Shown here piece after piece: positions 14,547-22,173 of a DNA stretch of 26,596 bases. Source of the DNA: Dehalococcoidia bacterium (lineage in GTDB: Bacteria; Chloroflexota; Dehalococcoidia; SAR202; UBA11138); NCBI GenBank assembly GCA_012270625.1, contig JAAXHZ010000047.1, positions 1 to 26,596 on the forward strand, written 5' to 3'. Positions within the stretch are counted from its first letter, which is position 1. Every line of letters begins with the position of its first letter. The position numbers and the translations under genes were made by a program. The notes beneath the pieces are model-generated. The model made no database searches. It saw only the letters and a program-made list of their open reading frames with translations, and was not told the origin of the DNA.

Positions 14547-16892
14547 TCACGGAGACTCACAGTACGACAGTCCCAGCACGGACGGATCGTCACTCTTGTC
14601 GATACCCTCCCACGACGCGGGCACACAGCCGGTCAGCTCGTTGCCGCTGATGTACACATACGACAGCTTGGTCAGATTCCCAAGCTCGGACGGAATGTCT
14701 CCAGTGAGGTCGTTGTCGTGCAGCGTCAGCTTCTCCAGGTTGGCCAGACTCCCCAGCTCGACCGGAATGGACCCCGACAGACCGTTCCCGCTGAGGAAGA
14801 GGGTCTTCAGACTGCTCAGATTCCCCAACTCAGACGGAATGGCCCCCGAGAGACTGTTCCCCTTGAGATGGATGAACTCCAGGTTGGCCAGATTCCCAAG
14901 CTCGGACGGGATGCTGCCTGTGAGCTGATTGCTTCGCAGGTCGATGCTCGTCAGCGCGTCCAGTGAGCCAAGCTCGGCTGGGATCGTTCCGCTCAGGCCC
15001 CGATAGGCGGCGGTCAGCTCGGTGACTCTCGCCGGGGTTCCTGAGACGGTGACGGCTGACCAGCCGTTCATGTCCTTGTCCTCGCTCCAGGCCAGTGAGT
15101 CCTCCTGAGTTCCCAGCAGGACATCCAGCGCAGCAAGGAGTATCCCGCAGTCGCTCACCAGGTCGAGGTTATCCCTGGGATTCGGGACGGCCACCCCATT
15201 GGTGCATGGGAGTGGCTTGACGGCAGGCGGTGTGGTGGTGTCGATGGCAACCCCGTCGCACGAGGTGTCGTCGGTCGTGCCTGTGAGGTCTGTGTCGCTC
15301 AGACTCATGCGGACCATGAGCTTGTCACCAGCAACCCAGGGCTGGTCGCACACACCCCAGAGCAGGATATGCGCTCCGTCATCCGTGGTCGTGGCCGCAG
15401 CGTCGTCGAAGTCGAGTGTGAGACCGACCGAGCCGTCGAGTTCGATGAAGTCTATGTGGTGACCTGTCAGGGACACGGTGGAGGTGGAGAGTTCCATCCA
15501 CGCCCTGTTGGAGTCCCATCCGATGCGCTGTATCGTCGTTGTGGCGCCACTCGAACTGAATTCGGTGGGTTTGAGGACACCCCTGAAGTCGTCGGCGACC
15601 AGCGCCGTCCCCTCCGCGATCGGGTCGAAGAACGCCTCATGGAGGGTGCCAGAGGGCGCGGTCACATGGACGGTCTCGTAGACCACCCCTTCCTCAGGAG
15701 CGTAGTCGCAGGGCTGCTCCCAAGGGTTTTGAATGTGGAGATTGAATCTGTAAGTCCCCTCGGGGATCGGACGAGTGGTGCGGGTCTGCTCGTCCCCCTG
15801 GGACTTGAGCGCGTCCATATTGAACATACCCACAGAGAACAGGTCTGCGTCGGGCCCAGTGAGCCGGTATTTGATATCCATGACACCGGGCGCTCCCCAT
15901 CCTCTTCCACTGCTTATAATCGTATCAGCCGCAAGCCCAGAGTCCAGATTCCATTCAACCACAGGATTCGTTATGAGGCGTCCATACTCGGAAGCGTACA
16001 CACGTTCCATCATAAACATGCGGTGCACGCACTCATCATATCCCTCGATTCCCTCACCCTCCTTGAGGATAGCGTCAATCTCAGCGATTCGCGTGCGCAG
16101 CTCGATCTTGGAGACCGAGGGGGTCTGCGGGGAAGTCGTCCCAGACGCCGCGCTGTCCACTGCGGCCACAGGAGTTGCGGAGACCTCTTCAGCAGGCGCT
16201 TCAGTGAAAAAGCGTATGTCGTTGTCATCTGACGAACCAGACGACACACCCGCCTGACCTGACGCACTCGGAGCGGTCGCAGAGGGCAGCCACACACGGG
16301 TGTACTTGTTCTCTATCGTATAGTATCTGTCATAGTAACCACCGCCCAGCATTCCCACGAACCGGTGCGTCCCTGCCGGATATACATTCCACCCATCGAT
16401 CTCCGTAGCCGTAGCCGCCTCCCTGAGAAAGAGCAGCGCCTGGCGATCGTCCCATCTTGCAGAACGCTCCCTTTCCCACTCTTCCGCTCTCTCCAGAGCC
16501 CCCTTCTCTGTCCCATACAGCCAGTTGTCGAATCCATAGGGTATGATCACGGTTATTCGGCTGTCACCGCTGCCCTTCAGGTATTCGATCACCCTGAACC
16601 CTGCCTGAAGAGCGGGCACAAAACGACGCTTATCGTTAGCCTCGTATATCATATCGTTGACTGTGATCGTCCTTGCGCTGATGGACTCTGCCGGTTCGAC
16701 GTGAACGATCACGTCCGCGTAAGCGATCATCTCGTCCATTGACATTGGGCCTGCGTATGGAGGGATCGAGCCGTGTGCGGGCGGTGGCTGCTCTTGTTCT
16801 GAGCAGCCGGTGTGTATCAGGACGCACGACAGGACCAACAGCAGGATAGTTATCAACGATTCCCTGGCGGTATGTATCATCTGCTGCGACAT
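14547..16892 (-). CDS. Exported leucine-rich-repeat lipoprotein
   Basis: A 781-residue exported protein. Residues 8-30 form a positively charged start, a hydrophobic stretch and L-I-H-T-G-C30, a lipobox-like end with His at -3 (unusual), so lipid attachment is likely but not certain. About 570 residues of uncharacterised, probably beta-rich sequence follow. Then comes an LRR cap (a block with V-P-N-P, L-V-S-D-C-G-I-L-L and W-S-A-V-T-V) and five to six plant-type LRRs of 24 residues (L-x-x-L-x-L-x-x-N-x-L-x-G-x-I-P-x-E-L-G-x-L) from about 626 to 760, closed by a C-terminal Cys-containing tail. ATG 16892 has AAAAGG seven bases upstream. It is 18 bp downstream of the metalloprotease gene, so the two form an operon. 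Likely a surface adhesion or recognition protein. Confidence 0.82.
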   Translation of the reverse strand: MSQQMIHTARESLITILLLVLSCVLIHTGCSEQEQPPPAHGSIPPYAGPMSMDEMIAYADVIVHVEPAESISARTITVNDMIYEANDKRRFVPALQAGFRVIEYLKGSGDSRITVIIPYGFDNWLYGTEKGALERAEEWERERSARWDDRQALLFLREAATATEIDGWNVYPAGTHRFVGMLGGGYYDRYYTIENKYTRVWLPSATAPSASGQAGVSSGSSDDNDIRFFTEAPAEEVSATPVAAVDSAASGTTSPQTPSVSKIELRTRIAEIDAILKEGEGIEGYDECVHRMFMMERVYASEYGRLITNPVVEWNLDSGLAADTIISSGRGWGAPGVMDIKYRLTGPDADLFSVGMFNMDALKSQGDEQTRTTRPIPEGTYRFNLHIQNPWEQPCDYAPEEGVVYETVHVTAPSGTLHEAFFDPIAEGTALVADDFRGVLKPTEFSSSGATTTIQRIGWDSNRAWMELSTSTVSLTGHHIDFIELDGSVGLTLDFDDAAATTTDDGAHILLWGVCDQPWVAGDKLMVRMSLSDTDLTGTTDDTSCDGVAIDTTTPPAVKPLPCTNGVAVPNPRDNLDLVSDCGILLAALDVLLGTQEDSLAWSEDKDMNGWSAVTVSGTPARVTELTAAYRGLSGTIPAELGSLDALTSIDLRSNQLTGSIPSELGNLANLEFIHLKGNSLSGAIPSELGNLSSLKTLFLSGNGLSGSIPVELGSLANLEKLTLHDNDLTGDIPSELGNLTKLSYVYISGNELTGCVPASWEGIDKSDDPSVLGLSYCESP

Positions 16893-16910
16893 GATATGGC
16901 CTTTTCTTGC

Positions 16911-19202
16911 CTAGTGCGGGTCAGGATGAGGCGTATGATTCTTATAGATAGACTTCGCCGCTTCCTTGTCATCATCCGACATCAGCCCCGGGAGTGGCGA
17001 CAAACTTGGCCATAAGCCGATCACGTCATTCGGTCTCAGCATCAGGTGATGCCCAGGTGGGTGATGGTGTAGCCCCATGGAATGACCCATCTCGTGGGCT
17101 ATGTACACGGGCAGGTAGTATCTGTCGAATGGGCTAAGTCTGGCTATATATAAATTGTTGTACCAAGTTTTCGAATTAGACTGTCCCTCAACAGGCGGAT
17201 TCTCTATCTGGATCTCGCTGCTGCCTATCCGTGGGAAACTGTAATCGGAACCGGGATCGTGACACGCCACGGCGTCGGTGCACCCACTTTCCGTTATTAT
17301 TCCTACCACCTTGATGCTGGTACTGTAATGGTCCAGGTCCGGTTTACTTGCGCATGGGTATTCACAGAAGTCGACGCCCAAACTCCGGTCGTTCCATATC
17401 GCGGCTGCTGTTGCCACCGCGTCTGGAACAGAAGGCATCGGAGGAGTGGGAATTGGTGTAGGTTCTATCTTGTATGCCACCGTATTGTCGTTGTGGTGCC
17501 AGGCTCTGCGAATCTTTTGGCTGAAATACTCTGTCTCTGAGATGTTTCCCGAGGCCGGCATTGGAGTGGCATCCCTGACTTTGACCACAAGTTTTGAAGA
17601 GCCATCCCCGACGCCGCAGCGCTCGACGTAGAAAGAGGGATTTGGGCCACCCTTCCATTTGCTCAGAGGGGTTGGTGTGGGGGAAGTACCCCATGCGCAC
17701 TGGCTATCGAACGCATTTGACGTCTGGAGACCACTCCCCGGCTGAGCTTCGAGTGCGAACTGCTGCGACGTGACCGTACCTTTCACTTCCACTCTGATTT
17801 CAGCCGATGCCAGGACATTCCGCGGGTAACCCCCGGCCACGGTGAAATTGCTTGTCGATTTCAATGACGGATAATCTATATCCGTGATCTTGAGATCAGG
17901 TTCTGAGTGCGTGTTATCTACTTCTTCAGGGCTTTCTTTCCATATTTCAGAAGTCCCCGAACCGACGTTTACGCTCACCCTGAAGTTGTAACCACGATCG
18001 TCATCCAGACCGGTCAGAAGAAGAGATGTTATCGTTCCCACAGCGACGTCGCTGCAGGGGTCAGGCCAGAATGATAGCTTCTTACACCACCTAATCTTAG
18101 TGGGAGGAGGACTCTTCCCAGCCCAACCCGTTGTCTCCCACTCCAGGTACATGCTCGTAACGCCGGGCAAGGTCTTGGTTATGTTGACAGCGTAAGTAGG
18201 TGTGGGTGTGTTGGTGGGCGTGGGTGTTGGACGTGGTGTGGGAGTCTTGGTTGGTGTGGATGTCCTGGTGGGAGCCGGTGTCGGCGGCCTGGGCGTCTGG
18301 GTAGGCGTTGGTATGGGCGAGTTGGTGGGCGTAGGTGTCTTGGTGAGTGTGGGTGTCTTAGATGGAGTGGGAGTGGGTGTAGGGGCAGGAGGCCCGAAAA
18401 CATAGCAGGCGATGACGTCGAGCATCTCATCACGGGAGATGAGACCGGCTTCGTAATCTTTGTTTGCCTGATTCACCTCACTTGTGTCGATTGCGCCGTC
18501 GTTGTTCGTGTCATACCGCTCACACGCTTCTGGCCAAACCGGAGTGGGCGTAGGACTGGGTGTTGGTGTAGGGGTAGGAGGCCCGAAAACATAGCAGCTG
18601 ATGACGTCGAGCATCTCATCACGGGAGATGAGACCGGCTTCGTAATCTTTGTTTGCTTGATCCGCCTCACTTTTGTCGATTGCGCCGTCGTTGTTCGTGT
18701 CATACAGTTCACACGCTTCTGACCATGACGCCTCCGCCGAAGGCTGTGTGGTCGTCTGAGATCCTCCTGACGAATGTAATTCCATAACTCTCAACAGCAG
18801 ACCTCTGTCGATCAGTCCAGCGAGGTGATCAGTTACTACCCTGATGAGTTCATCCACGTCGATCACGCCGTTATCGTTGTCGTCGTACAGTTCCAGGGGA
18901 CCCGCAGGATCCGCCGAAGGCTGTGTGGTCGTCTGAGATCCTCCTGCCAAATGTAATTCCATAACTCTCAGCAGCAGATCCCTGTCGATCAGTCCTGAAA
19001 TGTGGTCCGACGCTGCCCTGATGAGTTCGTCCTCGTCGATCACACCATCATCGTTGTCATCATACAGTTCCAGGGGATCCGAAGGCTCTGGAGACTGGGC
19101 TGTCACTGGCAAGACGATAGTCAAGACGATCAAACCCGCCGCTAATACGAGCGCGGCTAGGGGACCATAGCGCTTCGCCAACTTCACAGACCGTACATGC
19201 AC
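16911..19202 (-). CDS. Exported EF-hand / Pro-Thr linker / metzincin metalloprotease
   Basis: A 763-residue exported protein. The signal peptide spans residues 1-35 or so (hydrophobic stretch, then V-T-A-Q). Four calcium-binding EF-type loops follow (D48-E59, D107-E118, D168-E179, D231-E242), each continuing into a helix like L-I-S-R-D-E-M-L-D-V-I, a dockerin-like spacing. Then come Pro/Thr linkers (210-222, 270-345), a fibronectin-III-like region (about 350-430) and a beta-rich domain. The C-terminal matrixin-type protease domain has H703-E-M-G-H707-S-M-G-L-H-H713 (HExxHxxGxxH) and a Met-turn candidate in H-L-M-L. It should degrade protein outside the cell, with calcium-dependent attachment or stability. 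The start is GTG 19202; its ribosome site is poor, so the exact start is uncertain. It is first in a two-gene operon with the LRR lipoprotein. Confidence 0.82.
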   Translation of the reverse strand: MHVRSVKLAKRYGPLAALVLAAGLIVLTIVLPVTAQSPEPSDPLELYDDNDDGVIDEDELIRAASDHISGLIDRDLLLRVMELHLAGGSQTTTQPSADPAGPLELYDDNDNGVIDVDELIRVVTDHLAGLIDRGLLLRVMELHSSGGSQTTTQPSAEASWSEACELYDTNNDGAIDKSEADQANKDYEAGLISRDEMLDVISCYVFGPPTPTPTPSPTPTPVWPEACERYDTNNDGAIDTSEVNQANKDYEAGLISRDEMLDVIACYVFGPPAPTPTPTPSKTPTLTKTPTPTNSPIPTPTQTPRPPTPAPTRTSTPTKTPTPRPTPTPTNTPTPTYAVNITKTLPGVTSMYLEWETTGWAGKSPPPTKIRWCKKLSFWPDPCSDVAVGTITSLLLTGLDDDRGYNFRVSVNVGSGTSEIWKESPEEVDNTHSEPDLKITDIDYPSLKSTSNFTVAGGYPRNVLASAEIRVEVKGTVTSQQFALEAQPGSGLQTSNAFDSQCAWGTSPTPTPLSKWKGGPNPSFYVERCGVGDGSSKLVVKVRDATPMPASGNISETEYFSQKIRRAWHHNDNTVAYKIEPTPIPTPPMPSVPDAVATAAAIWNDRSLGVDFCEYPCASKPDLDHYSTSIKVVGIITESGCTDAVACHDPGSDYSFPRIGSSEIQIENPPVEGQSNSKTWYNNLYIARLSPFDRYYLPVYIAHEMGHSMGLHHHPPGHHLMLRPNDVIGLWPSLSPLPGLMSDDDKEAAKSIYKNHTPHPDPH

Positions 19203-19266
19203 GGAACATTCACCGCAGGACTTGGTATGTTGGGCATCCTATAAAGACGATAATGGACTGGCAAGA

Positions 19267-19365
19267 GACTCGTTGAGTCCATAGTTCACACGCATGTCGG
19301 TATTGGACTCTTGCGGTATGAGAGTATCGCGTTACGCGAGAGGCTGTTAACATCCTGAAGATGTT
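19267..19365. promoter_or_regulatory. Inverted repeats in the divergent intergenic region
   Basis: The 279-bp gap between the divergent metalloprotease and biotin carboxylase genes holds three short perfect inverted repeats: GACTC-gtt-GAGTC (19267-19279), TCGCG-tta-CGCGA (19327-19339) and AACATC-ctgaa-GATGTT (19349-19365). No T-tracts follow, so operators or structured leaders are likelier than terminators. I see no convincing -35/-10 pair for either gene. Confidence 0.35.
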
Positions 19366-19481
19366 GATGCTGCACTCGCTCAAAGGGGTGAATTTCAAAC
19401 GGATGCACTACCCAATTTCGATGTTCTCGCTCGCCACACGGAGCTGCGAATCTGCGATGTCGAGCTTGACCGTGCTGAATC

Positions 19482-20813
19482 GTGTTTAACAGAGTCCTCA
19501 TAGCTAACCGGGGGGCGATTGCGTGTCGAGTGATTCGGACGTGTCGGCGGCTTGGCGTAGAGACGGTGGCTGTGTACTCGCCGGCTGAGGGGATCCCGCT
19601 GCACGTGGAGCTTGCGGACGATGCGGCAGCGCTCCCTGATCTAGCTAGTCCCGTGGCGGGATACCTGGACATCGGAGCGGTGATCGAGGCAGCTATCGAG
19701 GCCGGAGCGGAGGCGATACACCCTGGGTATGGGTTTCTTTCTGAGAATCCGGTGTTTGCGCGAGCGTGCGAAGAGGCGGGACTGGTGTTCATCGGCCCGT
19801 CGGCGGAGACGATCAGGCTGATCGGCAACAAGCGTGAGGCGAGACGGCGGCTGGCGGAGTACGGCGTGCCGGTGCTGCCGGGGACGGAGATAGCTTTGGA
19901 TGGCGACGCGGAGCTTGCATCCCGTGCCGAGTCGATTGGGTATCCGCTGATGGTAAAAGCGAGCGAGGGCGGAGGCGGGATCGGAATGAACCTGGTTCGA
20001 GAGCCGAGGCATCTCGAACGGGCGGTCAGGCGCACGAGATCGTCGTCACGCCGCGCCTTCGGCAGCCAGGACGTCTATCTCGAGCGGTACGTGCCGGACG
20101 CGCGTCACGTCGAGGTGCAGATCGTATCCGATACGAACGGCAGCTGCACGCACCTGTGGGAGCGGGAGTGCTCAGCGCAGCGTCGTCACCAGAAGGTGAT
20201 CGAGGAGGCGGGGTCACCGTCAATAACCGACGCGACGAGGGAGAGACTGATCTCGTCGGCTGTGCTGGCGGCGCGGGAGATTGGGTACACCAACGTCGGT
20301 ACGTTCGAGTTCATCGTGGACTCCGATGACCGGCCGTACTTCATAGAGGCGAACGCGCGAATACAGGTAGAGCACGGGACGACGGAGATGGTCACCGGGG
20401 TAGATATAGTCGAGCAGCAGCTCAGAATCGCCGCCGGGGACGGTATCTCTATTGGGCACGAGCCTGTCAGCGGACACTCTATCCAGTGTCGGATCTATGC
20501 TGAGGACGCGGAGACGTTCATTCCGTCGCCAGGGACGCTCGACGTGTTCAGGCTGCCTGAGATGGACGGACTGCGGGTCGAGACCGGATTTCGGGAGGGA
20601 GACGAGGTGTCGTCGCACTTCGATCCGCTGCTGGCCAAGCTGATTGCCTGGGGGGAGACTCGGTGCGATGCCATATCGCTGATGCAAAGGGCGCTGGCCG
20701 CAACGAAGGTGGACGGGGTGAAGAGCAACGTCGTCGCGCTGGAACGGGCTCTGAGGCACGCGGACTTCCGTCGGGGTCAGTACAGCACGGCGCTTATGGA
20801 GGCGCTTGTCTAA
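19482..20813 (+). CDS. Biotin carboxylase subunit (AccC-type)
   Basis: A 443-residue ATP-grasp biotin carboxylase aligning along its length with E. coli AccC. It has the N-terminal R-V-L-I-A-N-R-G, ATP-binding K159 and glycine loop S-E-G-G-G-G-I-G-M, K238 in R-R-H-Q-K, and catalytic E289, N291 and R293 in E-A-N-A-R-I-Q-V-E-H. Small departures from the norm are Ile for the usual Arg/Lys in the glycine loop and G-T-T-E for P-V-T-E. It makes carboxybiotin on a carrier protein at the expense of ATP. There is no fused biotinyl domain, so the carrier at 14082 is the natural partner. The start is GTG 19482 (M-F-N-R-V), without a good Shine-Dalgarno sequence. It ends just before a MITE-like repeat that separates it from a convergent SDR gene. 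Confidence 0.92.
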   Translation: MFNRVLIANRGAIACRVIRTCRRLGVETVAVYSPAEGIPLHVELADDAAALPDLASPVAGYLDIGAVIEAAIEAGAEAIHPGYGFLSENPVFARACEEAGLVFIGPSAETIRLIGNKREARRRLAEYGVPVLPGTEIALDGDAELASRAESIGYPLMVKASEGGGGIGMNLVREPRHLERAVRRTRSSSRRAFGSQDVYLERYVPDARHVEVQIVSDTNGSCTHLWERECSAQRRHQKVIEEAGSPSITDATRERLISSAVLAAREIGYTNVGTFEFIVDSDDRPYFIEANARIQVEHGTTEMVTGVDIVEQQLRIAAGDGISIGHEPVSGHSIQCRIYAEDAETFIPSPGTLDVFRLPEMDGLRVETGFREGDEVSSHFDPLLAKLIAWGETRCDAISLMQRALAATKVDGVKSNVVALERALRHADFRRGQYSTALMEALV

Positions 20814-20836
20814 AGGTGAGGGCGAAGTGCGACCTT

Positions 20837-20980
20837 AGGGGATGTTTCCAAATGTGATTTCCCAAGCGCCTCCTCTCCCTTGAGGGAGAGGATTGAGGTG
20901 AGGGTGAAAGCGCTGGCAGGGGACTGCCCCTCATCCTGGCCTTCTCCCGCCGGGAGAAGGGATTTTAGAAACACCCTCTT
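20837..20980. repeat. MITE-like palindromic element, probable bidirectional terminator
   Basis: The outer ends are inverted (AGGGGATGTTTC at 20837; AGAGGGTGTTTC on the reverse strand ending at 20979; 10 of 12 identical). Inside are two strong hairpins: CCTCTCCCT-tg-AGGGAGAGG (20872-20891) and CCTTCTCCCG-c-CGGGAGAAGG (20940-20960), the second followed by GATTTTAG. It fills the whole gap between convergent genes, and its modules recur at 1670, 12791, 14351 and 26577. It has no coding capacity. Confidence 0.7.
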
Positions 20981-20982
20981 AA

Positions 20983-21801
20983 CTAATGCTCCATCATCAC
21001 GCCGCCGTCTATGTTGATCGACTGGCCGTGGATCCAGGACGCGGCTCTGGTGCACAGGTAGGCTACGAAGTCTCCTAGCTCTTCATCCGTGCCGTTGCGG
21101 CCTATTGGGACTGACTCAGCGGTCTGCTCCCACGTCCGGTCGAAGACGTCCATGAACACGTCGCCGCGGTGGGTCTGAACGAGTCCGGGACAGACGCAGT
21201 TGACGTTGATGCCGTGCGGGCCTAGCTCATGGGCCGACGATTGGGTCATGCCAACGACTGCAAAGTTGGCGGCATTGTAGGCGAGGGTGTTGGCGCTGCC
21301 GCGCTTGCCGGCAACGGACGCGATGTTGACGATCTTGCCGCCGTCGCCCTGCTCGATCATCCGTGTGGCGGCAGCCCTTGTGCATAGGTACGTGCCGCGC
21401 ACCTTGACGTTGACGACGCGATCGAACACCCCCGGTTCGAGATCGACGATGGGCGTCCTGTCCGCGCCGACGCCGTGGGCAGCGTTGTTTACCAGGATGT
21501 CCAGCCTGCCGAATTCGCCAACGGCCTGCTCGACCATCCACTCGACCTGGGCTTGATCAGTGACGTCCACAACGAGGGGCAGCGCGCTGCGGCCCTCGGC
21601 TCGAATGAGGTCGGCTACGGACTCGACATCCCTCCAGCCAATCTCTCTTTCGTAGCCAGGGAACGTCGCAGGATCTCTGCCGGTGCCCGTGACTACGATG
21701 TCGGCGCCGAGTCGCGCAAGGGCTGCCGCGGCCGCCCGGCCGATTCCCCTGAGACGTCCGGCGCCGGTGACAATGGCTACCTTGCCGTCGAGCTCTGGCA
21801 T
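20983..21801 (-). CDS. Short-chain dehydrogenase/reductase with Asn replacing the catalytic Lys
   Basis: A 272-residue classical SDR. It has a nucleotide-binding T-G-A-G-R-L-R-G-I-G loop (two residues longer than TGxxxGxG), N-N-A-A at 105-108, Ser162 in N-I-A-S-V-A-G, Tyr175, and a C-terminal P-G-L-V...I-D-G-G. The expected Y-x-x-x-K is Y175-N-A-A-N179, so the Lys that lowers the tyrosine pKa is Asn (AAC, 21265-21267 on the reverse strand). The rest of the fold is intact, so the gene is not an obvious pseudogene; it may be impaired, bind ligand without turnover, or use a different proton relay. ATG 21801 has GGAG nine bases upstream. It lies divergent from the isomerase-like gene and convergent with biotin carboxylase. 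Confidence 0.9.
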   Translation of the reverse strand: MPELDGKVAIVTGAGRLRGIGRAAAAALARLGADIVVTGTGRDPATFPGYEREIGWRDVESVADLIRAEGRSALPLVVDVTDQAQVEWMVEQAVGEFGRLDILVNNAAHGVGADRTPIVDLEPGVFDRVVNVKVRGTYLCTRAAATRMIEQGDGGKIVNIASVAGKRGSANTLAYNAANFAVVGMTQSSAHELGPHGINVNCVCPGLVQTHRGDVFMDVFDRTWEQTAESVPIGRNGTDEELGDFVAYLCTRAASWIHGQSINIDGGVMMEH

Positions 21802-21850
21802 CGCGTTGGTCTCCAGTCGGTTATCCAGTGTCAGTAGGCGTCAGGTAACA

Positions 21851-21859
21851 TGATACTAT
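21851..21859 (+). promoter_or_regulatory. Possible extended -10 promoter for the cassette B operon
   Basis: TGATACTAT (TGn plus TACTAT, four of six to TATAAT) lies 30 bp before the ATG at 21889, in the 87-bp divergent gap. No good -35 box is seen 16-18 bp upstream. The call rests on position and the TGn extension. Confidence 0.3.
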
Positions 21860-21888
21860 CTTTTTGGGAAACGAAAGGGAGAGATGCG

Positions 21889-22170
21889 ATGCTGTTTCTT
21901 GCGATAAGTACGCCGCTGCCGACGCGCCCGTCTGAGGTGCGGGAGCAGAGAAAGCTGTACTGGCCGTGGGCGCAGGACAAGCTGGACCGCGGGCTTGCGA
22001 GGTTCTTCTTCGCCCGCACAGGCAGGGGAGCGGTGGCGCTGTTCGACGTCGATTCCAACGAGACGCTGCACGCGCTGCTGACCGAGTGGGCGGAGATGAT
22101 ACCGGCAGAGTTCGACGTGTATCCGCTAATAGACCCGGATGCGGCGGTGGCGTTTCTGAATGAGGGGTGA
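21889..22170 (+). CDS. Muconolactone-isomerase-like small protein
   Basis: A 93-residue protein of the muconolactone isomerase-like or YciI/DUF3303-like ferredoxin-fold group. It begins with a short beta strand, M-L-F-L-A-I-S, and its C-terminal half (F-D-V-D-S-N-E-T-L-H-A-L-L followed by E-F-D-V-Y-P-L) closely tracks the F-D-V-E-S-N-x-x-L-H-x-L-L...V-x-P-L of muconolactone delta-isomerase. Such proteins act on cyclic lactones or bind small ligands as oligomers. The frame opens at 21850, but ATG 21889 is preferred because AAAGGGAGAG lies just upstream. It ends 3 bp before the cassette B ATPase start, so it is translationally coupled to it. Either it belongs to a metabolic unit or it is a small-molecule-binding accessory of cassette B; sequence alone cannot decide. 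Confidence 0.65.
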   Translation: MLFLAISTPLPTRPSEVREQRKLYWPWAQDKLDRGLARFFFARTGRGAVALFDVDSNETLHALLTEWAEMIPAEFDVYPLIDPDAAVAFLNEG

Positions 22171-22173
22171 GCG

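Noticed and set aside
14547..14960. Plant-type LRR sequence as possible eukaryotic contamination
   Set aside because: The gene has a bacterial ribosome site, an export signal and operon spacing to a bacterial-type gene; such LRRs are known in Chloroflexota and other bacteria.
18202..18405. ORF reading V-G-V-G repeats on the plus strand
   Set aside because: It is the complement of the Pro/Thr linker of the metalloprotease; the reverse frame has a signal peptide, EF-hand loops and a zinc motif.
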